Counted from the stretch's first letter, positions 1 through 12,700 are shown. The stretch is DNA of 64,000 nt from Rhipicephalus microplus (GCF_043290135.1 NW_027464601.1:3642001-3706000), one strand, 5' to 3'. Made by a program: numbers and translations. Notes: a model not told the origin generated them from the letters alone.

Positions 1-470
1 GTTTTCAAAATTTCTATTGCGTGAGGTGAATGGACGACGAAGGGTAAATGACGTGTAAACATGACAATCAATATATGCATGTCATGCAAAACATGACTAC
101 ATGCTGCGCTTATATTACGCTCGCGGCCGCTTCGCTAGCTTCACATATACCAAATTCATTATTACGTGACGTGAATACATGAAAAACAGAAATGCCAGGC
201 GCAAACATATTATATGATATAGGAGTCATGTACTGCATAATTTACATGACATGATAGTGCGCCTAGAGACGGTTCGCTAGCTTGATACACACCTTAGTAG
301 GCGTCAAGAGACGTCACTCTATTGGGAACATGAATTACAGGTCAGAACATGCGAATCACAACATGCATGTCATGTGCGACATCATTTACATGTCGCGCTC
401 ATGGTGCACTTGCGGCCGTTTCCCTAGCCTGATATACAGCATAACAGCCTACCACTGCTGGCGCTAGTAT
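1..470 (-). repeat. ~146-bp satellite, three units
   Basis: Tandem repeat recognised by a recurring core (GCTAGCTT, then CATATACCAAATT and ACGTGACGTGAAT) and by palindromic ACATGACATG blocks. The GCTAG core falls near 134, 276 and 423, giving spacings of about 142 and 147 bp. The same unit occurs in the other orientation at 35936-36341, 36758-36846 and 63190-63610, and in degenerate form at 61430-61740. It is non-coding. It runs up to the tail of RTE copy A. Confidence 0.75.
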
Positions 471-496
471 GGGTGCCGTCGTTAGCGACTATAAAC

Positions 497-1984
497 AACA
501 ACATCATCATCATCATGATCTTCAGCCTGACTACGTCCACTGCAGGACAAAGGCCTCTCCCATGTTCTGCCAGTCAACTCAGTCCTGTGCATGCTGCTGC
601 AAATTTATACCCGCAAACTTCTTGATCTCATCTGCCCACCTAACCTTCTCTCTCCCCCTAACCCGCTTGCCTTCTCTAGGAATCCAGTTAGTTCCCTTTA
701 ACGACCAGTGGCTCTCCTGTCTACGTGCTACATCCCAGGCCCGTGACCATTTCCTCTTCATGATTTCAGCTATCATATCCTTAACCCTGGTTTGTTCCCT
801 AATCCACTCTGCTCTCTTCTTGTCTCTTAAAGTTGCGCCTACCATTTTGCTTTCCATTGCTCACTGCGTCGTCCACAATTTAGGCAGACCCTTCTTTGTA
901 AGTCTCCAGGTTTCTGCTTTATAGCTAAGTACCGGCAGTATGAAGCTGTTATATACCTTCATCTCGAGGGATAGTGGCAATCTTCCTGTCATGATTTGAG
1001 AGTGCTTACCAAATGTGCTCCACCCCATTCTTATTCTCCCAGTTACATCCGTATCGTGGTTCGGCTCCGTGGTTATTACCTGTCCTATGTAGACATAGTC
1101 TTTTACAACTTGAAGAGCACAAATACCTATCTCGAAGCGCTGTTTTTTTTTCGTACTTTTACATTACTTTCGTTTTTAGAAGATTAATTTTAACACCTAC
1201 TCTTCTGTTTTCCTTGTCTAACTCCATAATAAAGAGTTGCAATTTGTCCACTGAGTTACTCAGCAATGTACTGTTATCGGTGAAGCACAGGTTACTAAGC
1301 TACTCTCCATTAACTCTTATGCCTGACTGTTCCCACTCTAGGCCTCTGAAAACCCCCTGTAAGCATGCGGTAAATAGCCTTGGGGAGATTGTATCCCTCT
1401 GCCTTACACCCTTCTTTATTGGTATTCTGTTGCATTCTTTATGAAGCACTATGATATCTGCTGATCCCCAGTAGATTTCTTCCAGGATGTTTATATATGC
1501 TTCGTCGACCTCCTGATTCTGCAGTGTCTGCATGACTGCTGATATTTCGATTGAATCAAACACCTTCTCGTAATCCATGAAGGATATGTATAGTGGTTGG
1601 CTATATTCTGAGCATTTCTATATTACCTGATTGATAGTATGAATGTGGTCGATTGTTGAGTAGCCTGTTCGAAATCTTGCTGATTCTTTTGGTTGATTGA
1701 ATTCTAATGTTGTCTTAATTTTGTTAGCAGTTACATTGTAAATAGCTTGTATACTATGGAGAGCAAGCTGATCAGCCTGTAAATTTTCAAGTCCTTGTCA
1801 TTTATTTCTTGTGTATCAGGATGATGTTTTCATTCTTCCAAGATTCTGGTAGTCTTCTCGTCAGGAGGCACCTCGTAAACTGGGTCGCTAGTTTTGTAAC
1901 ACAATCTGTCCTCCATCTTTCAGCAGATCTGATGTTACCTGATTCTCACCAGCAGCTTTGCCTCTTTGCATGCTCTCCAAGGCT
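497..1984 (-). mobile_element. RTE-clade LINE, 5'-truncated copy A
   Basis: Non-LTR retrotransposon fragment whose sense strand is minus. The 3' end is a (CAT)n run at 501-516, i.e. an (ATG)n tail in the sense direction. Upstream lies the RTE C-terminal region, with RDKKRAEWIREQ and the R-x-K-V-R-W-A-D-E-I-K-K-F-A-G-I block (579-857). Further upstream are RT motifs, including a KKGVRQRDTISPRLF-type motif B near 1390-1430. The catalytic FADD box near 1275-1290 reads FTDN, so the RT is dead. Similarity to copies at 10.4-12.7 and 36.8-40 kb stops near 1984, which marks the 5' truncation. Several stops and frameshifts interrupt the reading frame. Confidence 0.85.
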
Positions 1985-2391
1985 ACGAACGCTGGTAGCT
2001 GGTGATGATGGTGATGATGATGCCCGCAGTATGGCTATTGCCCACTCAGAGAGATTGGCCGAGAATGAAGGATATAAAATTTAAGGCCTTTCAGGTGATA
2101 CGTAATCCTAACAATGGAGAAAAGCAAACGTTAAAAACAGAAAAAGTGCAATAATTCCTGTTTGCCGTTCCGACCAGACAGATTTGTATATACCTTGAAC
2201 TGAAATTGCAGTTTTTTCAAACATGTTCGAAATTGATGTTTATAATATTCTTGATAATACTATATTCAGATAACAAGCTTGCATTGTTAACCTGAAAACG
2301 AAATCGTGCCTTCAGCAATTATGCCTATGGTATTTTGTATATTAAGAAACAGTATTATTGTTATACCTACGCCTACGTTCACCCCACCGTG
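1985..2391. other. unassigned AT-rich spacer
   Basis: A short GATGATGGTGATGATGATG run at about 2000-2020, then AT-rich sequence with no recognisable gene or element. Confidence 0.5.
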
Positions 2392-2624
2392 GTGGTTTAG
2401 GGGCTAAGGTACTCGGCTGCCGACCCGCAGGTTGCATGTTCGAATCTCGGCTGCGGCGGCTGCATTTCCAATGGAGGCGGAAATGTTGTAGGCCCGTGCG
2501 CTCAGATTTGGGTGCTTGTTAAACAACCCTGGGTAGTTGAAATTGCCGGAACCCTCCACTACGGCGTCTCTCATAATCATATGGTGGTTTTATGACGTTA
2601 AACCCTACATATCAATCAGTCAAT
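2392..2624 (+). mobile_element. Ruka-type tRNA-derived SINE (+)
   Basis: tRNA-like head with an A-box-like GTGGTTTAGGGGCTAAGG and a B-box GTTCGAATC, followed by the shared body (CTGCATTTCC-ATGGAGGCGGAAATG, AACCCTGGGTAGTTGAAAT, CCGGAACCCTCCACTACGGCG, GGTTTTATGACGTTAAACC). It ends in a short TATCAATCAGTCAATA tail. The same body recurs four more times on the minus strand (26967, 30385, 34125, 44287). The structure and host range fit the Ruka SINE described from ixodid ticks. No clear target-site duplication was found here. Confidence 0.85.
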
Positions 2625-4643
2625 ACGTCTAGATTCTGGTAATTACCCCATTTCAGTAGCACCCCAGATCACAACTACGCACTACACTACAGAACCACCC
2701 AGACCACGTGACATTTCAAGGGGCGAAATTTCAGTAAGTTAGCAAGAGGCCACTTTACTCTATCCAGTAATCCGATTGTACACAGCACTGTAACTAGGGG
2801 GTACCCGAATCATGTTTGGGATACAAAATAGATAGGTTTTTCACGACACGGAAACCTCGTATATTTAACCTTCTGAAGAATATCCCATTATGGCGCATGT
2901 TATATGCTTATGGCACTACTATCTTGCATTAGGATAACAAATTGACATATTTAACATGAAAACAATGTTTTGCATTTAGCAATCACGCTTATCGTATTTT
3001 GTATTTAAAAAAAACAGCATTGTTGTTATACCTAAATCTAGCTCTTGCTTATAACGCTGCATGCAAAAATAAGTGCTTATTCGACTAATCCGAGTTTCAA
3101 ATATACCTAAACACATCAATGATTTGCAGAGATCAACGTAAAACTGTTTGTAATCTGGCCTGCTTCATACTTCTACGCTTTCAGTGGCCTCTCATAACAA
3201 GGTTGGTTCAAGTTTGCCTAACCAAAAATGAAAACTAAGACAATATGTTTTTATACAAACATTCAACTATCCTGACGGCTCCAGTCCGTTGACCAGTTGT
3301 GGACATAACATTTATGACACTCTCTGCGCAAACCTCTAAGGTTGCAAGACGCTGCAAGTATCAGCGGCCATTGTGATATATTCTATTCCCTTCGCTTTTG
3401 GGAGAACATCCCTATCCACGTTAAGGCTGCCATTTGATTATATAGCAATTTCTGCTATTTTTAGCTGTGCTGTAGGATATTGCATAAAAGGCGTAATCGG
3501 CTCTGTGGGAAAAAAAGAAAACAGATATAGGCAACAGACAGATGTAGGAGAAAAAAAAGAAAAACACCTTCCACTGTACCTTGGGCACATTAGGACACCA
3601 CGCAGTTGGGGTCAGAACCATTGTGGAAGATAAGGAAAACGGATGGACCCCATTGCGACCATTGCGGCAAATCGGAGGCCATAAATGAAGCGGTAGCCAG
3701 GTTTGTGCGTCCAACAGGGGAGCCTCAGGTGTTGATACCTTTTAGTGGCCCTGGAGCCACTAATGAAGTTCTTTGAGGGTACCGATAGGAATGAACCTAT
3801 CGCATCAAGAAAGGAGATAAGTGGCCTGTATGGGGGCATAAAGCCTTTCGTCCTGTGGGAATAGAAAGGACACCTAACTTTTGTCTAAACGAGAACGCCA
3901 ACTCCTGATCAGTTGCCCCCTTCGTGGATCACGTGAAAGCGATATGCTGGCGGCTTGTGGTAACTTAGAGCAGTACGATCGGGATGGCAGCCTCGTCCTG
4001 TGATGTTGCTTTTCCAGTGAGATGAATTCTTTTCCTGCAGCTAACTAGTTTTGATATTCCAGCGAAATGCCGAGCAAACCAGTGTCTGTGCCGATTGTTT
4101 TCTGTTTTCGCGGCACAAATAACGAACAACTAGAGATTCCTCCTCGCTCTCGTGTTATGGCAAGTGGAGCTTCGGGAGTATGGAAGATATGAAGGTAAAA
4201 AATAACGTTATTGGCCATTCATGGGCTGAACAGAGGATTTCCTTCAAGCTACATAAAAGCGTCCAAGTACGATAGAACAAAATTCTGGTGGGTAGATTTC
4301 ACTAGACGTCACGCTTTTACCTTCTCTTTATTTCTTTAAAGGCCCCATGTGGCGGAAATACGTCAGGGTGGATGTATATTATGATGCGTGGCACCACGCA
4401 CTCGTGGTGCCACTTTGGCACCATAAATTTATAAAAAGCGACTTTAATACGCCTTCGCCAAATATTTGAACAAACCCATCTTGAAAGTGACATACTGTTG
4501 TATTTATTTTCCAAGAGTACTATTATGCATTATTATATTTCAAGTATAGTCACGATCAGAATGCATGGGCGTTTATTAGAACGCATCAGACATTCGTCTT
4601 TTAACCGTTCGGGCTCAGGCTGGAAACCCACCACTGCCGGAGA
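2625..4643. other. unassigned sequence
   Basis: About 2 kb without a recognisable ORF, RNA gene or repeat family. Short ORFs near 3373-3840 overlap each other on both strands and have no domain or splice context. Confidence 0.4.
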
Positions 4644-4695
4644 AAATTATTTCACTTATTTATAGCTTCACAGCTATAAATAAGTGAAATAATTT
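4644..4695. repeat. 24-bp perfect hairpin, 4-nt loop
   Basis: Arms 4644-4667 and 4672-4695 are perfect reverse complements around TCAC. AT-rich. No flanking gene explains it, so it may be a fold-back remnant or a MITE end. Confidence 0.7.
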
Positions 4696-4699
4696 ACGC

Positions 4700-6504
4700 A
4701 ATAGCCGGACTCTTGTGTTTATCACTGAGTTCTCAATTAATACTACCAATATAAATGTTTATGACTTTTTGGTACAAATTGCAGTGCCCGATCAACCTCT
4801 TGTTTCCCATGTCCGAAAGCATGAAGGCGTCCCGTTTGACATGGCTCAACATCATTGACATTGAACGTTTTTATTGAGTTTTAAATTTGTGCAGTGCTAT
4901 TTTGTTGGTGCCCGTATGACAATAATTCAAAAAAAATTTTGCGTGCAAAACTAATGATGGTGACCATCTCACGAACCCATAATTTTATTTATCCGAACAG
5001 GAAGCTTGTGGATGCGCAATAGAGGCATGTAAGACCAAATTGTTTGCCAGGACTAAATATCTCGTATCATTTGTAGCATTCAACGCTGCACAGCAGTGCC
5101 TCAAGCTCACCTCAGCAAGGGGCCCAGTCAAGTAACTTAGTCCTGAGGTGCTGGATCAGGACGTCTTGAGGTTCTTGTTGCGCTGGATCTGTTTAGGGTT
5201 GCGCTCGGGCTTTTTAGTGGTGCTTCTTTGTGCTTGATCTGTTTAGCTTTGTTGGGTCTTGTGGTAATCGCTAGTGAGCATTTCGGGCGTTTCTCAACAG
5301 TACGCAGACAACTAGACGATAATACCATTGGAGTGAGTCAAGACTTCTATAGCGCAGTGTAAATATCAGTCACAACATTCCGAACAGTTTATTTTTACAT
5401 TTTAGATAAATTGTGATTATGTATTGGCCATCCTGTCCATCAAACAATTTCAGACCATGTTAGTTTATTTTACGTTGACTTTGAGCATTGTTCGCCGTGT
5501 GTTACACCTGTATCTATAGTCTGTGGTAACACAGGACACGTCCTCCTCGGAAGGACAGCAGTGCACTTTACCACGCTAGCTTGCTGAACTGAAGGTCACG
5601 GCTTTTTTTTTGGTCATGGCGTTTGGGAATTCTATTGAAGTGAAATGTTACAGCTATGTGTACTGTGCGATATCAGCGCGTGTTAAACCACACCAGATCA
5701 TAGAAACTTCCGGAGCGGACGGTGTAATGTCAGCATAACAAATTAGAAAGCTAGCCAACGAAATACTGCGGCGTGCCCCTCAGTCACAATCTTGTTTTGG
5801 CGCGTAAAAACCCTGATATTCGGTGACTTTGGGACATGAGACAGCGTGTGGACGAGAGGCTCGACGCTTAAACATCTACTCCTAAAGAAAAAGTTGTAGA
5901 GTTTGGAAAAACTCTGTATGTTTAATTGCAATTTAGTTTAGGTGACAAATAATTACTGACTGGTAAGAAATGTTACGTGGTTATTACTGACTGAAACAAG
6001 TTCTCGACTATAACGGGTCTATAAGCCACGTTATTCAAGCAGGTGCTTCTTGAATTCGCAGGTCAACACTGGGAACACGGAAAGAAAGGTGTCCGCCAAT
6101 CCCGTACTAAGGTTTCGGTTCTTTATTATACCGCTAAAGGTGCACCAAAAAGTATGGCTATCATCAGCTACTCAAGCATTGAATATTTCATCGTAAAGGT
6201 CACGACCCTCGTGTGGAAAGGGTCCTTTTTGTAATTGGCTATTATCAGGGAGTGTCGTTTAATGTGAAAGGAGTACTAAGAAAAGTTTTGAAGGTGAGAT
6301 GACTGGTGGGATAGCTGCTTGCAGGCACACAAGCATCAGATACGCAATGCCATTGAGTAGATGATTAATAATATACTATAATAAACCTAATAATAACATA
6401 ATATATAATATGACTTGTAACATAATTAAAAGCATTGTTTAAAGGGCGTGTCACACCCCTGCACGGGAAATGTGTTTTTGGTTTTCATGCGAAAAACCAA
6501 CTGC
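4700..6504. other. unassigned sequence
   Basis: No supported gene or repeat. A locally repeated GGATCTGTTTAG / TTGATCTGTTTAG motif occurs near 5184 and 5235. ORFs here are under 70 codons and have no recognisable motif. Confidence 0.4.
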
Positions 6505-6715
6505 TTCCTTCGTCTTGAGATTTACAGTTAAAACTGTTATGACATCAGAACACGGGTCACACGTGGCGCCGTAGTTGTCCGCCGCAGCCGCCACCACCGC
6601 CGCGGTCCGTAACCTGTTTCGAAAAAAAAATAGCGCATTAAATAAAAACACTTATTACACAATGACAATCGAGCCTGGGTTCACTGCGTGCCAGCTCAGC
6701 ATTCTACCACTGCAC
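6505..6715 (-). mobile_element. third SINE-like family, copy 1 (-)
   Basis: On the minus strand: a tRNA-like head (TGGTGCAGTGGTAGAATG A-box, then CAGTGAACCCAGG), a T-run near 6620-6630, then GGTTACGGACCGCGGCGG, GCGGACAACTACGGCGCC, and TCATAACAGTTTTAACTGTAAA. The same order of motifs occurs on the plus strand at 10068-10262, so this is a dispersed repeat. A tRNA-derived SINE is the simplest reading. I do not recognise a published name. Confidence 0.55.
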
Positions 6716-9700
6716 CATGGTGCACGCTAGTGCATAAAACTCGTTTCTAAACTGGCTATAGGTAGGCTTGATGTCAGGAAAGGAATCGTGTTAATATGAG
6801 TAATGAAACGTTTTAGAACGTCAAAGAAACAGCCAGGCGTCACACAATGCAAATTGCGTAACAAGTGGGTCGTCCAATGCTCCAATAATTAGAAAACGTG
6901 TTCTTTATCACCTATTTATTGTGCCGAATTCCCTTTTTAGGCTCAATTTTTCATCGTCGTCAGCCACTGTATCAAAATTTCACTAGTTTTCTAACAAGGG
7001 CACGTCACATACCACGCTTCTCCAAATAATGACGAAGGATAGCATAGTTAACGCTGACCTACTGCACAAATATTATTACTACTTATGGTGCAGTGGCTAC
7101 CCAGCACTGTGCTCTGAAAGGCTCCGAAAGGCCGCTCTTCTACAAGCTTACGCTGTGACTGCTGCGCGTTCCGCGCAGGCCTGGCGTTTATTTTTTTTTG
7201 TTGGCTGCCATTCCTTGCGAGTTATCTCTCCTGGCAGACATATTGATGAAAAGAGGGGACAAACTTACAAGGAAATGCAAAGGCTGATGTCCTTGCTATG
7301 GCAGCGCAAGTTTCACATGGCCAGCTGTGCTCCCGCGAAAACCACTACTCTGAGTGTCGCCTCAATCCGTGTTCTCTCAAGCAGAAAATATGATTGGGTG
7401 CTGTAAGAACTCGTTGCTGGGAGAGTTGGGAGTGTGTAACAACTTGACTCGAGCGCTTAAAAGAAAACACAAGAAGAACAATCACATCTCTTATGTCATG
7501 CATCTTTGTTATGCCAAAAATAAAGATGCGTGCACTGAAAGCACCACTAAATAATCAACCATCGCCCTCTAGCAAACCAGCTTCCCACCCGTTTGATATC
7601 TATTACAAAATCAAAAACGACCCAGCATATTTATGTGACAGCGCTCCTCTACAAGAAGTAATAAATAACACACCTTATGCGTTTCTTTGCCTAATTGTCC
7701 GTCGGATTTGTTCGGTTATGCATAACAGAAAAAGAGCCTTTCGACAAATCTAGTTTTCATTCGTTCTTAGATATAAAAAATGAGGTGAAGTACCGACTGA
7801 TAGCACTTTGAATGAACAATATTAGTTTCTCGGTTTCTTTTTTTTTGTGCCCAAGTCTGATAGCAAGAGTCCTCTACCAAAGATGCGAACCGATCATTAC
7901 ATTTGCACATTCGCTCTGACAGTACGCCTTAGCAAATAAGTGAATCCTCAATAAACAACAAAAAAAAATAAGAAGAGTGCAAGTTTCAGCGCCGCCCTTC
8001 CTTTCTTTGCTCCAAGAAATATACGTAAACGATGTCTGATGATCGTGACCAACGAAGCATGCAGACGGGATGGCTCGTTTGCCTTTAGGATGAAACTTAT
8101 GTTTGTGCCGTAGTAGCCGCAGCCATCCCAAAGTGATGCTTGAATCGATTCCCTTTGAAGATCTCGGATGCACGCTTCAACGGGCATCTCCTCTTGCTTT
8201 GGTCGTTACCGTTTATGTGCTCACTCCAAACGACCGACCGCCCTTTCCTCACGGCTAGTGAAAAAAGGCTGCTTCCCAAGCCAGAGAAAACATTTTGCGG
8301 GATGTGAAGTAAACTCTATCACCCTGGGTCAAATTTTTATGATAATCATTTAATCAAGCTTATCTGACGAGCAGCGGGAATTACCATTACCTGAGAGTAC
8401 TGGGAGTGATGAAGAAGACGAAGAGAATGAAGAGAGACTAATGATGATGCTAAGTTTTGTTCGCGGCAAAAATTTTACACAGAGCATGAACAGCTTCGTT
8501 GTTAAAAGAACTTAGGAAGGAAATCTCGGGTGCCTGATCGTGATCGGATAAACGGGAAGGTTCTAAAAAACGACTAGCTGGTGTCGGTAAACACAGGTAA
8601 ACGCACAGAGATGACGTCAGCACACATGGTGCACACGTGCCTATTATAGCGGGAGACCAGCGTTCAGTTTGTTGCTCCGTGAGTAGTTCCTCCACTCCTC
8701 ATATTGAGAAAAGAAGAAATAACCCCGGGTGACGCCCCCACGAGTGGCCAAGCTTCTCCCCACCGAAAAGGGGGGAGCGATGATAGAACCTTGCGAGGGG
8801 TGGTCACCGTGGCTCTGAATAGTTCGAAGCGTGTTCAAGCGTTCCGATGAGCTGCGGCAGACAATGGGACGCAGGCCAGTCCCCTCCGAGGGAGCCCTCT
8901 GGTAAAAACGATGTTTGGCCTCGTCATCTTTGTTCAAAGCGGCCAAGCGTTCTTGTTGCCTATATTTGTGCTTAGTTCCTTGACTAAATCGGTGCAGCCA
9001 ATAAATGGTAAGTCGAAAACTGAGAAAGACCGTTTTGTTCTTGGTAACCAGCATCCAGGTCACTTATTTGGCTTTCTATCATCTTCTACATTACAATATT
9101 GCCTTTCTTTGTGTAATTGAGCCTTGTATTTTCCTCCGCAACTGCATTTTTTGTGATCATTTCTTTCTGAGATTGGCTGCGTGATGCGCCCTCGCTAAAT
9201 TCTCCTTTGAATGTCAATGCGCAGCTATGAAAATATAAGCAAGAAAATTGGACTATCCATTTCGTTTAATTACCTCACGCTAGATATTCAGGCGTAGTGA
9301 AATCGTCTATATATCGTTCGAAAATGTCACCTAAAAAGACGGAGTGCGGGCCAGTCCAAGGCTGTTTCAGCAGAGTTATATCGCATCCACTAGTATTTAT
9401 GGCAAAAGTTCGTTAGGAACGAAGCAGTAAACTTTATCTATTCAGAACTGTAGTATACGCAGTGAGGGCATTTCGGGAATTGTTTGAAAAGCAATCCATA
9501 TCTTTAAAGAACTAGCAACAACAATATATTTAAGACACCTTCCCGTCATTAGAAATGAAGACACTGTCTGTAAGACACGCCATGCCTGAGAGGAATGTGC
9601 AGCGCAGTGGCAGTGAAGGCTAGAAGAGGGGCATTTCAGAGCCTTTTCTTAAACTTCATAGGATAAGTGCGGCAAGCAAACTTGCTTGATGCCCACTACG

Positions 9701-10067
9701 GCATTAATAATAGGGATGTTAGAATAGTAGGCCAGCACTCGCTATGCTATTTTTAGTCATTCTTCTCAGAAGCGTGGTATCCACTAAACTATTGGGAGGG
9801 ATTTTGTGGCAGTTGCTCATGCAGTGGCTGAAGACAATGAGGTGTTATGCTTGAAGTCAGTATGAGCCACAGTTAGTGCCTGAACAAAAACAAGCTTTTG
9901 TAATTGGTTGGAGCATTGGACGACTCACTCGTTACGCTAGTCAGATAGTGTTGCGACTGCTGGTTCTTTCGCTGTTTTAAAAAGCTTTATAAGTCGTATT
10001 ACTGCGAGTGATATACCGACATCAATACTGCCTAAGTCAAGTATGCCAACAAGTTCCAAGCACCGGC
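6716..10067. other. unassigned sequence
   Basis: 3.3 kb without a supportable gene. It contains a 139-codon minus-strand ORF (8644-9063), basic and rich in Arg/Ser, and a 125-codon plus-strand ORF (7029-7406). Neither shows a domain, splice-site pattern or repeat homology that I can name. Confidence 0.35.
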
Positions 10068-10262
10068 CTGGTTTATTGTAAATTACTGAGCTAGCATGCA
10101 GCAGACCTGGGTTCGAGCCCCATTGTGTCAGAGGTACTAAGTTTTTTCTGATTTCAGGCGATGTGGTTATGGACACCGGTGGGGGCGGCGACGGCGGACA
10201 ACTACAGCGCTCTGCGAAACCCAAGTTGTGATGTTATAACAGTTTTCGCTGTAAAAGATTCG
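10068..10262 (+). mobile_element. third SINE-like family, copy 2 (+)
   Basis: Plus-strand counterpart of 6505-6715: tRNA-like head with ACTGAGCTAGCATGCAGCAG and B-box GGGTTCGAGCC, a TTTTTT run, GGTTATGGACACCGG, GGCGGACAACTACAGCGC, and TTATAACAGTTTTCGCTGTAAAA. The head and three body blocks match copy 1 in the same order. Boundaries are approximate. Confidence 0.55.
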
Positions 10263-10419
10263 GTAGATCCAACGTACCCTGGGAATCGATCTTATGCGAA
10301 GCATTGGCACGCAAGTTGACAGCGTTCCAATATTTTTATTGAGCGGAACTCTTTTCTGTTGAGTGAAAAGTTCCGCACCATGCAGCTTTTTAGTAGGGCC
10401 AGAAGAGTGAACGTGCATA

Positions 10420-10430
10420 CGCTGAGATAC
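10420..10430. repeat. target-site duplication of RTE copy B, left
   Basis: CGCTGAGATAC here is repeated exactly at 12716-12726. The two copies bracket the RTE insertion and its fold-back. Confidence 0.8.
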
Positions 10431-10479
10431 ATCATCATCATCATCATCATCATCCTCATCATCATCATCATCAGCCTGA

Positions 10480-12633
10480 CTACGTCCACTGCAGGACAAA
10501 GGCCTCTCCCATGTTCCGCCAGTTAACCCGGTCCTGTGCTTGCTGCTGCCAATTTATACCCGCAAACTTCTTAATCTCATCTGCCCACCTAACCTTCTGT
10601 CTCCCCCTATCCCGCTTCCCTTCTCTGGGAATCCAGTTAGTTACCCTTATGGACCAGCGGTTATCCTGTCTACGCGCTACATGCCCGGCCCATGTCCATT
10701 TCCTCTTCTTTATTTCAACTATGATATCCTTAACCCCCGTTTGTCCCCTAATCCACTCTGCTCTCTTCTTGTCTCTTAAGGTTACACCTACCATTTTTCT
10801 TTCCATTGCTCGCTGCGTCGTCCTCAATTTAAGCTAAACCCTATTTGTAAGTCTCCAGGTTTCTGCTCCGTAGCTAAGTACCGGCAAGATACAGCTGTTA
10901 TATACCTTCCTCTTGAGGGAAAGTGGCAATCTTCTTGTCATAATTTGAGAGTGCTTGCCGAATGTGCTCCACCCCATTCTTATTCTTCTAGTTACTTCAA
11001 TCTCGTGGTTAGGCTCTGCGGTCATTACCTGCCCTAAGTTGACATAGTCTTTTACAACTTCAAGTGCACTATTACCTATCTCAAAGTGCTGCTCCTTTCC
11101 GAGGTTGTTGTACATTACTTTCGTTTTCTGCAGATTAATTTTAAGACCCACCTTTCTGCTCTCCTTGTCTAACTCCGTAATCATGAGTTGAAATTCGTCC
11201 TCTGAGTTACTCAGCAATGCAATGTCATCGGCGAAGCGCAGGTTACTAATGTATTCTCCATTAACTCTTATCCCTAACTGTTCCCATTCTAGGCTTCTGA
11301 AAACCTCCTGTAAGCACGCGGTAAATAGCATTGGGGAGATTGTGTCCCCCTCCATTACACCGTTCTAGATTGGTATTCCGTTGCTTTCTTTATTAAGCAC
11401 TATGGTAGCAGTTGATCCCCTGTAGATTTCTTCCAGAATGTTTATACATACTTCATCTACGCCTTGATTCCGCAGTGTCGGCATGACGGCTGATAGTTCT
11501 ACTTAATCAAACGCCTTCTCGTAATCTATGAAGACTATGTATAGTGGTAGGTTATACTCTGAGCGTTTCTCTATTACCTGATTGATAGTATGAATGTGGT
11601 GAATTGTTGAGTAGCCTGTTCGAAATCCTGCTTGTTCCTTTGGTTGATTGAATTCTAATGTTTCCTTTACTCTGTTAGCAATTACCTTTGTAAATAGCTT
11701 GTATACTACAGAGAGCAAGCTGATCGGCCTGTAATTCTTCAAGTCCTTGTCATCTCCTTTCTTATGTATTACGATGATGTTAGCGTTCTTCCAAGACTCT
11801 GGTACCCTTCCCGTCAGAGGACACCTCGTAAACAGTGTGGCTAGTTTTTCTAACACAATCTGTCCTCCATCTTTCAGCAGGTCTGATGTTACCTGATCCT
11901 CACCAGCAGCTTTGCCTCTTTGCATGCTCTCCAAAGCTTTTCTGACTTCTTCTATCATTACTGGTGGGGTGTCATCTGGGTTGCTGCTATTTCTTATAGT
12001 ATTAAGGTCGTGGTTGTCTCGGCTACTGTACAGATCTCTGTAAAACTCCTCCGGCATTTTGACTATCCTATCCATATTGGTAGTTTTTTTGCCTTCTTTG
12101 TCCCTTAGTGCATACATCCGACTTTTGCCTATCCCAAGTTTCCTCTTCACTGCTTTGACGCTTCCCCCGTTTTTCAGAGCATGTTCAATTCTCTCCATGT
12201 TATACCTTCTTACATCACATACTTTACGTCTATTAATCAACTTCGAAAGCTCTGCCAGTTCTATTTTGTCTGTTGTACTTGACACTTTCATGATTTGACG
12301 CTTCTTAATTAGGTTCTTCGTTTCCTGGGAAAGCTTGCCAGTGTCCTGTCTAACTACCCTGCCTCCAACTTCCACTGCACACTTCGTAATGATACTCGTC
12401 AGATTATCATTCATTGTATCTACGCTAAGGTTGGTTTCCTCACTAAGGGCCGAGTACCTGTTCTGCAGCGACACTCTGAATTCCCGTACTTTCCCTCTCA
12501 GTGCTAGCTTATTGATTGGCTTCTTGCGTATCAGTTTCTGTCGTTCCTTCTTCAAGTCTAGGCGAATTCGAGACCGTACCATTCTATGGTCACTGCATCG
12601 TACCTTGCCAACCACTTCCACATCCTGCACGAC
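10480..12633 (-). pseudogene. RTE ORF2 (endonuclease end - RT - C-terminus), broken
   Basis: Would encode the element's endonuclease/reverse transcriptase, which primes cDNA synthesis at a nicked target. Visible in order: endonuclease SDH motif (near 12590), RT block KNYRPISLLSVVYKLF, QAGFRTGYSTIHH, motif A IDYEKAFD (to about 11503), motif B EGDTISPMLF, motif C RFADDIALL near 11210-11240 (the two catalytic Asp are kept), then HSQIMTRRLPLSLKRKVYN and the R-x-K-V-R-W-A-D-E-I end. An in-frame TAA lies directly after motif A, and a TAG lies in the Lys codon of the P-I-K-N-G-V segment. A further frameshift separates the C-terminal part (10480-10827). Confidence 0.85.
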
Positions 12634-12700
12634 TCCTGCAGGATGTGGAAGTGGTTGGCAAGGTACGATGCAGTGACCATAGAATGGTACGGTCTCGAAT
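12566..12700. repeat. 64-bp perfect inverted repeat at RTE 5' junction
   Basis: Arms 12566-12629 and 12637-12700 are exact reverse complements with a 7-nt spacer. The lower-coordinate arm is the native RTE sequence (endonuclease SDH region). The other arm is an inverted copy that lies inside the target-site duplication. Only 15 bp (12701-12715) separate it from the right duplication. This fits a snap-back or template-switch event during integration. Confidence 0.9.

Noticed and set aside
1..470. CRISPR-like array because of regular spacing of a repeated core.
   Set aside because: The whole ~146-bp unit is repeated, not a short repeat with unique spacers, and the genome is eukaryotic.
8644..9063. 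139-codon minus-strand ORF, basic, ending in a Tyr/Phe-rich stretch.
   Set aside because: Longest unexplained ORF in 6.7-10.1 kb, but no motif, no repeat match and no splice context; chance cannot be excluded.
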